A stretch of 33,107 bases of DNA, taken from NCBI GenBank assembly GCA_031373545.1, contig JANMMT010000091.1, forward strand, positions 1-33,107, written 5' to 3'. The DNA is from JADCCX01 sp031373545 (GTDB lineage Bacteria; Pseudomonadota; Alphaproteobacteria; Rhizobiales; Beijerinckiaceae). A program made the translations under genes and the position numbers. Below the pieces are notes generated by a model. That model was not told the origin of the DNA. It ran no database searches and saw only the letters and a program-made list of their open reading frames with translations. How positions within the stretch are numbered: position 1 is the stretch's first letter; each line of letters opens with the position of its first letter. This document shows, piece after piece, positions 14,731 to 23,458 of this stretch.

Positions 14731-16551
14731 ATGGCAAGAAACACAAAGCGAAAGCCGACCCAAAAACAGATCGCGCGCCTGCGCTCGCGACAGTGGTTCG
14801 ATAACCCCGACAACATCGACATGACGGCGCTCTACATCGAGCGGGTGCTCAACTACGGCCTGTCGCGCGAGGAGCTGCAATCGGGCCGCCCGATCATCGG
14901 CATTGCCCAAACGGGCTCCGATATAGCGCCCTGCAACCGGCACCACATCGAGCTGGCTGGGCGCGTGCGCGATGGCATCCGCGAGGCGGGCGGCGTGCCC
15001 TTCGAGTTTCCGATCCACCCCATTCAAGAAACCTGCAAGCGCCCCACCGCCAGCCTCGACCGCAACCTGCAATATCTCAGCCTCGTGGAAATCCTCTTCG
15101 GCTATCCGCTGGACGGCGTTGTGCTGACAACGGGCTGCGACAAGACAACGCCCGCGCAGATCATGGCGGCGGCGACGGTGAACATCCCCGCCATCGTGCT
15201 GTCTGGCGGGCCGATGCTCAACGGCTGGCACAACAACCAGCGCACGGGCTCGGGCACAATTGTCTGGAAAGCGCGCGAACTCCATGCAGGCGGCAAGCTT
15301 GATGACGCGGGCTTCGTGGACCTCATCGCCTCGTCCGCGCCCTCGGCGGGCCATTGCAACACCATGGGCACGGCCTCCACAATGAACAGCCTGGCGGAAG
15401 CGCTCGGCATGTCCCTGCCCGGTTGCGCGGCAATTCCCGCGCCCTACCGGGACCGCTACGAGATGTCCTACCGCACGGGCCTGCGCATCGTGGACATGGT
15501 GTGGGAAGACCTGAAGCCGTCGGATATTCTCACCCGCGCGGCGTTCGAAAACGCGGTCGTGGTCAACACCGCCATCGGTGGCTCCACCAACGCCCCGGTG
15601 CACCTCAACGCCATCGCGCGGCACATCGGCGTGAAGCTCGACAACGATGACTGGGAACAGCATGGCTACGATGTGCCGCTGCTGGTCAATTTGCAGCCCG
15701 CCGGTGAATATCTGGGCGAAGAATATTACCGTGCGGGCGGTGTGCCCGCCGTGGTGGCGGAACTCATCAAGGCGGGCCGGATTGACCGCATGGCGCGCAC
15801 CGTGAATGGCCGCACGCTGGCCGAGAATTGCGAAGGGCGCTTCAGCGGCGATCCGCGCGTGATCTGGCCCTACGACCAGCCCATGAAAACCAAGGCGGGG
15901 TTTCTCAACCTCAAGGGCAACCTCTTTGACAGCGGCATCATGAAGATGAGCGTGATCTCGGAGGAGTTTCAGGCGCGCTATCTCTCCAACCCCAAAGACC
16001 CCATGGCCTTCGAGGGCCGCGCCGTGGTGTTCGACGGGCCGGAGGATTACCACAAGCGCATTGATGATCCTGCGCTGGGCATCGACGGCAACACGCTGCT
16101 CTTCATGCGCGGCGTGGGCCCCGTGGGTTATCCCGGTGCGGCAGAGGTGGTGAACATGCGCCCGCCCTCCTATCTCATCAAGCAGGGCATCACCTCGTTG
16201 CCCTGCATCGGCGATGGGCGGCAGTCCGGCACCTCCGGCTCGCCCTCCATCCTCAATGCCTCGCCCGAGGCTGCGACCGGCGGCAATCTGGCCTTGCTGC
16301 GCACTGATGACCGGGTGCGGATCGACCTCAACAAGCGTACGGCCAACGTGCTTGTGAGCGACGCGGAACTGGCCGCGCGCCGCGCTGCACTCAAGGCTGC
16401 GGGGGGCTACAAGTTTCCCAAAAGCCAGACACCGTGGCAGGAAATCCAGCGCGGCATCGTCGATGAGCTGTCCAACGGCATGGTGCTCAAACCGGCGGTC
16501 AAGTATCAGAAGATCAACACGAAATTCGGCGTGCCAAGAGATAACCACTGA
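14731..16551 (+). CDS. IlvD/Edd-family sugar-acid dehydratase, close to D-xylonate dehydratase
   Basis: A 606-residue Fe-S dehydratase that would remove water from an aldonic acid to give a 2-keto-3-deoxy acid. The three cluster cysteines, Cys68 (SDIAPCNRHH), Cys136 (TTGCDKTTP) and Cys209 (SAGHCNTMGTA), have the 68/73 spacing I recall for the [2Fe-2S] L-arabinonate dehydratase. The whole sequence, from RSRQWFDNPDNIDMTALY to FAVKYQ-like LKPAVKYQKIN, resembles Caulobacter XylD from memory, so xylonate is the best guess, with arabinonate or galactonate possible. ATG 14731 matches the family N-terminus; the upstream open frame does not. No other pentose genes are near. Confidence 0.88.
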   Translation: MARNTKRKPTQKQIARLRSRQWFDNPDNIDMTALYIERVLNYGLSREELQSGRPIIGIAQTGSDIAPCNRHHIELAGRVRDGIREAGGVPFEFPIHPIQETCKRPTASLDRNLQYLSLVEILFGYPLDGVVLTTGCDKTTPAQIMAAATVNIPAIVLSGGPMLNGWHNNQRTGSGTIVWKARELHAGGKLDDAGFVDLIASSAPSAGHCNTMGTASTMNSLAEALGMSLPGCAAIPAPYRDRYEMSYRTGLRIVDMVWEDLKPSDILTRAAFENAVVVNTAIGGSTNAPVHLNAIARHIGVKLDNDDWEQHGYDVPLLVNLQPAGEYLGEEYYRAGGVPAVVAELIKAGRIDRMARTVNGRTLAENCEGRFSGDPRVIWPYDQPMKTKAGFLNLKGNLFDSGIMKMSVISEEFQARYLSNPKDPMAFEGRAVVFDGPEDYHKRIDDPALGIDGNTLLFMRGVGPVGYPGAAEVVNMRPPSYLIKQGITSLPCIGDGRQSGTSGSPSILNASPEAATGGNLALLRTDDRVRIDLNKRTANVLVSDAELAARRAALKAAGGYKFPKSQTPWQEIQRGIVDELSNGMVLKPAVKYQKINTKFGVPRDNH

Positions 16552-16564
16552 TGGACAATCATTG

Positions 16565-17473
16565 ATGAAACGCCGCTTTCACACCCTTGATGTCTTCACC
16601 GACACCCCCCTGGCGGGCAATCCGCTGGCTGTGGTGCATGACAGTGCGGGGCTCGATACCGCCGCCATGCAGGCGATCGCGCAGGAGTTCAACCTGTCGG
16701 AAACCGTATTCGTGCTGCCACCCGATGATCCGGTGAACACCGCGCGCATCCGCATCTTCACGCCGGCGAATGAACTCCCGTTTGCCGGGCACCCCACCGT
16801 GGGCACGGGCGTGCTGCTAGCCCTGCTGCGCGCGCCGGACAAGGTGAGCGCTGCCGGGCTCGTGGTGGCGCTGGAGGAGATCATCGGCACCATCAAGGTG
16901 GACGTCACGCGCCAACAGGGTAAGGCGGCGCGGGGGTTGTTTTCCATCCCCAAGCTGCCGGAGTTCCCGGCGCTCCCGCCGCGCGATCCGGCGCAGATTG
17001 CCGCCGCGCTGGGCCTTGCGCCGGATGATATCGGCTTTGAGGGGCACGCGCCCTGCAACATCGCCGCGGGCGCGCCCTACACTGCCGTGCCCGTGGCCAC
17101 GCTGGATGCGCTGGCGCTGGCGCAGTCACTGCCGACGCCGGCCTTTGAGGCGGCTTTTGGCGGCACATCGCACCCCTGCGCTTACCTCTACGCGCGCACC
17201 GGGCCAAACACCTGGCAGACACGCATGTTCGCGCCCCTCATCGGCATCATGGAGGATCCCGCCACAGGCTCGGCGGCTGCGGCCTTTGCCGGCCTTATCA
17301 TGGCCCATGACCAGCCCGGCAACGGCGTGCACCAGCACATTCTGGCCCAAGGCCTCGAGATGGGCCGCCCTTCGCAGATCGTGCTGACGCTGCATGTGCA
17401 CGGGGGCGTGCTTGAAGAGGTCACCATTGGCGGTGCAGCCGTCATCATATCCGAAGGCACACTCGACCTGTGA
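16565..17473 (+). CDS. PhzF family isomerase-like protein
   Basis: A 302-residue PhzF-fold protein with two similar alpha/beta halves. The N-terminus RRFHTLDVFTDTPLAGNPLAVV, the catalytic glutamate at residue 46 (NLSETVFV), the LPFAGHPTVGTGVLL loop and MEDPATGSAAAAFAGLI are all family marks. Members include the phenazine isomerase PhzF, but most are of unknown function, and no phenazine genes are present. It starts 13 bases after the dehydratase stop and overlaps the Nudix-like gene by four bases (GTGA), so the three form an operon. Confidence 0.9.
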   Translation: MKRRFHTLDVFTDTPLAGNPLAVVHDSAGLDTAAMQAIAQEFNLSETVFVLPPDDPVNTARIRIFTPANELPFAGHPTVGTGVLLALLRAPDKVSAAGLVVALEEIIGTIKVDVTRQQGKAARGLFSIPKLPEFPALPPRDPAQIAAALGLAPDDIGFEGHAPCNIAAGAPYTAVPVATLDALALAQSLPTPAFEAAFGGTSHPCAYLYARTGPNTWQTRMFAPLIGIMEDPATGSAAAAFAGLIMAHDQPGNGVHQHILAQGLEMGRPSQIVLTLHVHGGVLEEVTIGGAAVIISEGTLDL

Positions 17474-18177
17474 GCAGCCGGATCATACCGCTCAAGGGCA
17501 TCGACGCACGCTATGAGCCGCTGGAATGGGACTTCTCCCGCGACCACCGGGCCGATATCAACCGGAGATGGGCGGCGCGCGTGGCGACAAACCCGCATCT
17601 TTTCAACGGCACCGTGTTGATGCAGCACCACTGGGACATCCGAAACGGCGTCTATCACGCGGCTTATGGCCCGGTGGACTATGCCAGCTTCCTGATCTGG
17701 CGGGAAATGGGCGAGCCCGGCAGCCCGCGCCGCAACGGCTTTGCCATGGCGGCCGTGCAAACCACCGACGGGGCTTTCGTGCTGGGCGTCATGGGCGCAC
17801 ACACAGCCAACGCGGGCCGCACTTATTTTCCCGGTGGCACGCCCGACCTGCAGGATGTGACGCCTGACGGCCGTGTGGACCTGGCCGCCAGCATGACCCG
17901 CGAACTCTATGAGGAAACAGGGTTGCGCGCTGACGAGGTGGAGATCAGCGCCGATTGGGTGGTGGTGCTTGATGGCATGCGCGCGGCTTTTCTGAGGCCG
18001 GCCAGATTAATCTACGACAGCGCGACCACGCAGCGCATCATCACGGAGCGGCTGGCTTTGATGCGGGAATCCGAGTTGTCCGGCATCGTGCTGGTGCACA
18101 ACAGCGCCGAGATCAACACAGCGCTGACGCCGCCCTTTGCCGCAGATTACATGCGCAAGGTCTTCTCAGAAAATTGA
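17470..18177 (+). CDS. Nudix-like hydrolase
   Basis: A 235-residue protein with a partial Nudix box. The core MTRELYEETGL fits the REUxEExGU half, but the first half (YFPGGTPDLQDVTPDGRVDLAAS) has several extra residues between the glycines and the RE pair, and the first glutamate is lacking. It may therefore hydrolyse an unusual nucleoside-diphosphate derivative or have altered metal binding. The GTG start overlaps the phzF-like stop. The last 12 bases overlap the end of the convergent acetyltransferase gene. Confidence 0.78.
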   Translation: MSSRIIPLKGIDARYEPLEWDFSRDHRADINRRWAARVATNPHLFNGTVLMQHHWDIRNGVYHAAYGPVDYASFLIWREMGEPGSPRRNGFAMAAVQTTDGAFVLGVMGAHTANAGRTYFPGGTPDLQDVTPDGRVDLAASMTRELYEETGLRADEVEISADWVVVLDGMRAAFLRPARLIYDSATTQRIITERLALMRESELSGIVLVHNSAEINTALTPPFAADYMRKVFSEN

Positions 18178-19155
18178 TGCCGCCATGCGCCGCGCCGTCA
18201 GCATCATGGAGCGCCCTGCCGGGCGGTGACGCGCCTTGATGATGCTCCAGCTTTGGGTCACCAGCGGCGCACAGCCAAGGCCCGTGAGGCGTGGCTTCAC
18301 CAGCGCATAGGGCGGCGCGCCCGTGGCCCTGCCGATGGCAGCGCACACCAACGCCTGCGACGCCGGATCGCTCATCAATGTGCCATCCATGCGCCACAGC
18401 CAAGCCTGTGTGCCCTGGCGGAGAGCCATGACGCCGACATGTCCCACCGCCGTTTCCAGACCGGCCAGAACAAGCCCCTCCCTCTGTGCCATTGTGCGGC
18501 TCATGGCACGCAGGAAGGTGAAGCTGGTCGCGTCCGCCCCCTTCCGTTCGGGCGACAAGGCCAGCAGCTGCTCGACGCCGTCGCGGATATCAGCGGGCGT
18601 CGTCATCACCCACAGGCGCCCCTCGGCGCGCATGGCGGGTACCGCACGCAGATGCAGCCCGTGGGTCAGGGGCGCATCCTTGATCGTGTCGTGCACCCAG
18701 CCCCGCGCTTCGCACAGGGCGCCGAGCAGTTGACTCGTGGGACCACCGCGCGGAATTCCGGCCAGATCAAAGGCAAGGCCATCTCCCAGATGCAGAACCA
18801 AGGCATCGAGGGCCCGTCGTGCCTCTTCAGGATCAGCGCTGAGCAGCGGGTGTCCGAGCGGCAGAAGCCGGTGCACCAAGGGCACCACCATGCGGGCCGG
18901 GCCGCGCCCGGTGCGCGCCAATGCGACAGGAGCCATGCCCAGGAGACGCGTGCGCGCGCTGTCCTGCCAGACAAGAGCGAGACGCCACTCCGCCTCACGG
19001 GCATAGTGCTGGGCCAGGGGTTGCAGATAACCCGGACTGAGAAACGGATTGGCTTCCAGAGAATCGGCGGCCAACGCCTCCCATGCCGCGCTGATGCTGG
19101 CGGGCACCGGATGTCCGATGACCTCGACGACGCATCCCGATGCAACCTTGCTCAT
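18166..19155 (-). CDS. CelD/BcsL-like GNAT acetyltransferase
   Basis: A 329-residue protein of the acetyltransferase group annotated as CelD/BcsL or FemAB-like. Supporting segments are ANPFLSPGYLQPLAQHYARE near the N-terminus, LALVWQDSARTRLLGMAPVALAR, and the C-terminal GHVGVMALRQGTQAWLWRMDGTLMSDPASQALV. It would modify a polysaccharide or lipid-linked substrate, but none can be named. It stands alone on its strand; 126 bases separate it from glcD, with only a small hairpin (CGCCA-CCGGT-TGGCG) and no clear terminator. Confidence 0.7.
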   Translation of the reverse strand: MSKVASGCVVEVIGHPVPASISAAWEALAADSLEANPFLSPGYLQPLAQHYAREAEWRLALVWQDSARTRLLGMAPVALARTGRGPARMVVPLVHRLLPLGHPLLSADPEEARRALDALVLHLGDGLAFDLAGIPRGGPTSQLLGALCEARGWVHDTIKDAPLTHGLHLRAVPAMRAEGRLWVMTTPADIRDGVEQLLALSPERKGADATSFTFLRAMSRTMAQREGLVLAGLETAVGHVGVMALRQGTQAWLWRMDGTLMSDPASQALVCAAIGRATGAPPYALVKPRLTGLGCAPLVTQSWSIIKARHRPAGRSMMLTARRMAASIF

Positions 19156-19281
19156 GCCCAGCCCCTGTCACAACCGGGGAGGCGCAGCGCACCAGATTGG
19201 CACACCCCGCCCCGCAATGACACGCACAACAGCGCGCCACCGGTTGGCGGGGATTACAGTTCACGTATCATGCCGCAGCGG

Positions 19282-20712
19282 TCAGATGCGCCCATCCAGC
19301 GGAAACACCTTGGCGGGGTTCATGAGCCAGGCCGGATCAAACACCGCCCGCACGCGCATTTGCTGCTCGAGATCAGCCTGGTTGAACTGATGGCGCATGA
19401 GATCGCGCTTCTCGATGCCCACGCCGTGTTCGCCTGTGAGGCAACCGCCCACCTCCACACACAGCTTGAGGATATCGTTGCCAGCCTCTTCAGCCTTGCG
19501 CGCGGATTCAGGATCGTTGGCATTGTAGAGGATCAGCGGATGCAGGTTGCCATCACCGGCATGAAACACGTTGGCCACGCGCAGGCCGTAGCCCTTCACG
19601 ATCTGGTCGATGCGGGTCAGCACCTCCGGCAGCCGTCCGGTGGGGATCGTGCCGTCCATGCAGATGTAATCCGCGATGCGGCCCGTGGCCCCGAAGGCGG
19701 ATTTCCGCCCTTTCCAGATCGCGGCGGTTTCCATGGCGGATTTGGATTCCTTCACGACCTTCACATTGTGCTGGTTGGCGACGGTGACGATCTTGGCCAG
19801 CAAGGCGGCCATTTCAACCTCGGAACCCTCGACCTCGATGATCAGCAAGGCTTCCACATCCATCGGGTAGCCCGCCTTGGCGTAAGACTCGCAAATCTCG
19901 ATGGCGGGCTTGTCCATGTATTCCATCGCCACGGGAACGATGCCCGCGCCGATGATGGCCGCCACGCAGGCGCCCGCATCCTCCGGCTTGTCGAAGCCGA
20001 ACAGCACAGGACGCGCGCCCTCCGGCAGAGGCAGAATGCGCAACGTCGCTTCCGTGACGATGCCAAGCTGTCCTTCCGAGCCGCAGACAAGCCCCAGCAG
20101 ATCGAGCCCCGGCGCGTCCATCGCGCTGCCACCCAGCTGCATGATCGTGCCATCCAGCAGCACCAGCGTGACGCCCAGCAGATTGTTGGTGGTCACGCCG
20201 TATTTGAGACAGTGGGCACCGCCCGAATTCATGGCGATGTTGCCCCCGATGGAGCAGGCGAGCTGCGAGGATGGGTCCGGCGCGTAGAAAAAACCCTCCG
20301 CCGCAATGGCGCTCGACACTGCCAGATTGGTGATGCCGCATTCCACGCGGATGCTGCGGCCCGCAAAATCCACCTCCAGCACGCGGTTCATCTTGGAGAC
20401 GCCGATGACCACCGCATCCTCCTGTGGGGTCGAGCCGCCGCACAGCGATGTGCCCGCACCGCGCGGCACCACGGGCACGCCGTTGTCTCGGCAGAAACGC
20501 AGCACGGCGGCCACCTGCTCGGTTGTTTCGGGCAGCACCACGATCAGCGGCAGGCGCTTGTAGGCGGTGAAAGCATCCACCTCGAAGGCGCGCCGCTCAT
20601 CCTCCGCCGTGATCAGTGAAGCCGGCGGCACAAGCTTGGCCAGCCCGTCGATCAGAAAGGCGCGCCGCGCCATGATGTCGGCCTTGGGCTCCGGAAAGGC
20701 GATCGCGGTCAT
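19282..20712 (-). CDS. glcD: GlcD-type FAD-linked oxidase subunit
   Basis: A 476-residue flavoprotein of the glycolate oxidase GlcD / D-lactate dehydrogenase family. The FAD-binding part shows VVPRGAGTSLCGGSTP and QLACSIGGNIAMNSGGAHCLKYG; the C-terminal domain shows NVFHAGDGNLHPLI and CLTGEHGVGIEKRDLM. It oxidises a 2-hydroxy acid, most likely glycolate or D-lactate. ATG 20712 is preferred because AAGGGAG precedes it by six bases; a TTG at 20733 is in frame. The partner genes glcE and glcF are not in the window, so the symbol is by similarity and a stand-alone dehydrogenase is possible. Confidence 0.85.
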   Translation of the reverse strand: MTAIAFPEPKADIMARRAFLIDGLAKLVPPASLITAEDERRAFEVDAFTAYKRLPLIVVLPETTEQVAAVLRFCRDNGVPVVPRGAGTSLCGGSTPQEDAVVIGVSKMNRVLEVDFAGRSIRVECGITNLAVSSAIAAEGFFYAPDPSSQLACSIGGNIAMNSGGAHCLKYGVTTNNLLGVTLVLLDGTIMQLGGSAMDAPGLDLLGLVCGSEGQLGIVTEATLRILPLPEGARPVLFGFDKPEDAGACVAAIIGAGIVPVAMEYMDKPAIEICESYAKAGYPMDVEALLIIEVEGSEVEMAALLAKIVTVANQHNVKVVKESKSAMETAAIWKGRKSAFGATGRIADYICMDGTIPTGRLPEVLTRIDQIVKGYGLRVANVFHAGDGNLHPLILYNANDPESARKAEEAGNDILKLCVEVGGCLTGEHGVGIEKRDLMRHQFNQADLEQQMRVRAVFDPAWLMNPAKVFPLDGRI

Positions 20713-20777
20713 GGGTGTCTCCCTTGACTGCAAGTTAACCTATTTCACCGCACCGCGCGAAGGCAAAAGCGCCGCAG

Positions 20778-21104
20778 TCATTCCGCTTTGCGCGTGCTGT
20801 CCATGAAATGGCGCAGCACGGCATTGATGCGCCCCTGATACCCCGCACCTTGCGCCTTGAAGAAGGCAAGGATGTCGTTGTCCACGCGGATGGAAATGGC
20901 CTGTTTCGCAGGCGGCTTGACGAGAACGGCACTGGACCAGTCAAGGTTTTCGACCGCCTGAAGATCAGGATCGCCGGCAACTTGCCGTGCGATGTCCTCT
21001 TCGGTTGTGGCCTTGAGGCGCGCAATATCACTTTTGATGGGCTGCTCGAGTAATTCATCAAGAGTGTAGCTCACGATGCGCTCGCTCTTCTTTGCGCCAT
21101 GCAC
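20778..21104 (-). CDS. brnA: BrnA-family antitoxin
   Basis: A ~108-residue antitoxin. The N-terminal KKSERIVSYTLDELLEQ resembles BrnA, and the C-terminal ribbon-helix-helix part (AKQAISIRVDNDILAFFKAQGAGYQGRINAVLRHFM) is its DNA-binding and dimerisation domain. The start is unsure: GTG 21104 gives a family-like N-terminus and overlaps the toxin by 47 bases; GTG 21074 gives 98 residues with a 17-base overlap. It should neutralise BrnT and repress the pair. Confidence 0.85.
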   Translation of the reverse strand: MHGAKKSERIVSYTLDELLEQPIKSDIARLKATTEEDIARQVAGDPDLQAVENLDWSSAVLVKPPAKQAISIRVDNDILAFFKAQGAGYQGRINAVLRHFMDSTRKAE

Positions 21105-21324
21105 GCCGCGCCGTGATGATGCGGGTAACGCCGATGCGGATCGTGTAGATGCCTGTGACGAAGACTTCATCGATTATCCCCACTATCTTCCAACGCTCCT
21201 CACCATTCTGGTCAGAGCGCATGACAACGTGTTCTTCGGCAAACAGCTTTGCGATATCTCCCAATGCGATACCGCGCTTTTCGAGTATGCGCGCAGCTTT
21301 GTCTGGGTCCCAATCAAACTTCAT
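21058..21324 (-). CDS. brnT: BrnT-family ribonuclease toxin
   Basis: An 88-residue BrnT toxin, a RelE-like fold that cleaves RNA. Family marks are the start MKFDWDPDKAARILEKRGI, the central EERWKIVGIIDEVFVTGIYT and the end RIGVTRIITARRAWRKEERAH, which carries the catalytic basic residues. Toxin precedes antitoxin and the frames overlap, the normal BrnTA order. The pair sits divergently in front of dnaG, separated by 148 bases. Confidence 0.9.
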   Translation of the reverse strand: MKFDWDPDKAARILEKRGIALGDIAKLFAEEHVVMRSDQNGEERWKIVGIIDEVFVTGIYTIRIGVTRIITARRAWRKEERAHRELHS

Positions 21325-21415
21325 TTATGTGCCCTACCCATCAGGACACTATCTATATTTTGAGTGCAACTTACGAGCCTTTGGGTTTCGCTGCCCCTGA
21401 GCGTGCAGAGGAAAA

Positions 21416-21425
21416 CGTATATACG
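21416..21425. promoter_or_regulatory. Palindrome CGTATATACG between brnT and dnaG
   Basis: A perfect 10-bp palindrome in an AT-rich stretch of the divergent gap, overlapped by the repeat ATAC-GATT-GTAT (21421-21432). On the minus strand TTGCGC-N17-TATACG across this site resembles a promoter. It could be the BrnA operator, but the distance to brnT (about 90 bases) is long. Confidence 0.3.
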
Positions 21426-21472
21426 ATTGTATTCTATTGCGCAAACCGCCTCCTGTGGTCCACAGATACCCC

Positions 21473-23455
21473 ATGAAATTCCCGCCCCACCTCCTCGATG
21501 ACATCCGTGCCCGGCTGCCCGTCTCGGCAGTGGTTGGTCGGCGCGTGAAGCTGACCAAGGCGGGGCGCGAATGGCGCGGGCTGTCGCCGTTCCAAAAGGA
21601 AAAGACGCCTTCGTTTTATGTCAACGATCAGAAGGGCTTCTACCATTGCTTCTCCAGTGGCAAGCATGGGGACATTTTCCGTTTTGTCATGGAGACTGAG
21701 GGGCTGACCTTCCCCGAGGCGGTGGAGCGGCTGGCGGCGGAGGTGGGTGTCGAGATGCCCAAAGCCACGCCGGAAGCCGTGGAGCAGGAAAAGAAGCGCC
21801 GCGACCTCTATGACGTGATGGAGCTGGCGGCGAAATTCTTCGAGGCCGAATTGGAGCGTGCCAGCGGGGCCACCGCGCGGGCCTACCTCGCCAAACGCGG
21901 ATTCACCCCGCGCACGCAGGCGGAATTTCGCATGGGTTTCGCGCCCGAAAGCCGCGAGGCTTTGCTCAAACACCTTTCGCAGCAAGGCGTCAGCGAACAG
22001 CAGATGATCGACGGCGGCTTGGTGATCGAGCCGGAGGATCGCCGCGGTGTTTATGACCGCTTTCGCAACCGCCTGATGATCCCGATCCAGGACAATCAGG
22101 GCCGCGTGGTGGCCTTCGGCGGGCGGGTGCTCGACCCCGAAGCGAAACCGAAATATCTCAACAGCCCGGAAACCAGCCTGTTCAAGAAGGGCTTCATCGT
22201 CTTCAACGGCCACCGCGCGCGCGAGGCCTCGTTCAAGGCCGGCACGGTGATCGCCACCGAGGGCTATCTCGACGCCATCGCCGTGCATCAGGCCGGCATG
22301 CGCAACGTGGTGGCGACGCTGGGCACCGCCTTCACCGAGGAGCAGATCGCCACGCTGTGGCGTTATGCGCCCGAGCCTATCATCTGCTTCGACGGGGACA
22401 AGGCGGGGCTTGCTGCCGCCAACCGCGCCATCGACCGCATTCTGCCCGCACTGAAAACCGGCTTTTCCTTCCGCTTCGCCATCCTGCCCGAGGGACAGGA
22501 CCCCGATGACATGATCAAGGCCAAGGGCGTGGAGGCCTTCGCCGCCGTCACCTCCAGGGCCATGGGTCTGTGGGATGCCCTGTGGCTGCGCGAGACGGCG
22601 CAGGCCGATGTGTCAACACCGGACCGGCAAGCGATGCTGGAGCGCAGCTTGACGGGGCTTGTCGCGCAGATTGGTGATCCGCTGGTCAAGCGGCGTTACG
22701 AACTGACCCTGCGCTTCCGGCTCAACCAGTTCTTCTGGGAGAAGCGCACGGGGGAGCGCACGCGTGGACCCAAAGGCCTGCGCCCCGTCATCAAGCTTTC
22801 CCCCGGCTCGGCGCAGGTGGGGGGTCCGGCCGCTGACCAGATGGCCGTGGAGCGCCTGTTTCTGGGTCTGGTGGTGCATTATCCGGATCTGGCGGAACGG
22901 CACCGCGAGCGGATCGCCAGCCTGCGCCTGCGCGGGCATTATGATTCAGATGCCTATGGCCCCGTGCCGCATGAGCGCTTCCTGTCCGATGTGCTGCGCG
23001 TCATTGGCGAATATGCCGAGCCTGATGCGCTCGATTTCTACAATCTGCTCGATCCCTATTTCATGGACATGCTGGATGACGTGCATGGGCGCGAGGATGC
23101 ATTGCGCGGGCTTGTGTGGGGCTACCGCCTGCTCGAAGCCTTCCCCATTCTCAAAGCACAGCCCGATGAAAGCTTTGTGGAGCGGTGCTTTGATCAGTTT
23201 GTGCGCGGGCTGGAATACCGCGAGGCAGAGCTGGATGTGCACGAACTCTCCACGGCGTCCGCCGAGCACATGACCGATGATCAGCCCGAGCGCATCATCG
23301 CCCTCAAGCGGGAACTGGAACTCTCGCGGGCCATTCTCGACGAGACCGAGCGCGCCCTCGCCGAGGAGGCCCAGGTCATCACGGCGGCCCATCGTGACGC
23401 GGGTGCACCAGCCAGCAGGACACGCAACAGGGATGCCGCGCTGCCGGAATTCTGA
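21473..23455 (+). CDS. dnaG: DNA primase
   Basis: A 660-residue primase that makes RNA primers at the replication fork. The N-terminal CHC2-type domain is recognisable (AGREWRGLSPFQKEKTPSFY, then KGFYHCFSSGKHGDIF) but its zinc ligands are altered: Ser38, Gln41, Cys59 and Ser62 replace Cys-His-Cys-Cys. I recall similar changes in other alphaproteobacterial primases. The TOPRIM catalytic part is intact (TEGYLDAIAVHQAG, CFDGDKAG). The C-terminal helical part should bind DnaB helicase. ATG 21473 gives the family start KFPPHLLDDIRARLP. rpoD, often next to dnaG, is absent; murA faces it with three bases between. Confidence 0.96.
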   Translation: MKFPPHLLDDIRARLPVSAVVGRRVKLTKAGREWRGLSPFQKEKTPSFYVNDQKGFYHCFSSGKHGDIFRFVMETEGLTFPEAVERLAAEVGVEMPKATPEAVEQEKKRRDLYDVMELAAKFFEAELERASGATARAYLAKRGFTPRTQAEFRMGFAPESREALLKHLSQQGVSEQQMIDGGLVIEPEDRRGVYDRFRNRLMIPIQDNQGRVVAFGGRVLDPEAKPKYLNSPETSLFKKGFIVFNGHRAREASFKAGTVIATEGYLDAIAVHQAGMRNVVATLGTAFTEEQIATLWRYAPEPIICFDGDKAGLAAANRAIDRILPALKTGFSFRFAILPEGQDPDDMIKAKGVEAFAAVTSRAMGLWDALWLRETAQADVSTPDRQAMLERSLTGLVAQIGDPLVKRRYELTLRFRLNQFFWEKRTGERTRGPKGLRPVIKLSPGSAQVGGPAADQMAVERLFLGLVVHYPDLAERHRERIASLRLRGHYDSDAYGPVPHERFLSDVLRVIGEYAEPDALDFYNLLDPYFMDMLDDVHGREDALRGLVWGYRLLEAFPILKAQPDESFVERCFDQFVRGLEYREAELDVHELSTASAEHMTDDQPERIIALKRELELSRAILDETERALAEEAQVITAAHRDAGAPASRTRNRDAALPEF

Positions 23456-23458
23456 CGC

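Noticed and set aside
14572..16548. 658-codon open frame antisense to the sugar-acid dehydratase
   Set aside because: The plus-strand gene has clear family motifs; the antisense translation is His/Arg/Val-rich without domains, a GC-rich shadow.
18226..20619. 797-codon open frame on the plus strand
   Set aside because: It spans antisense to two good genes (CelD-like and glcD) and shows no recognisable domain; a codon-bias shadow.
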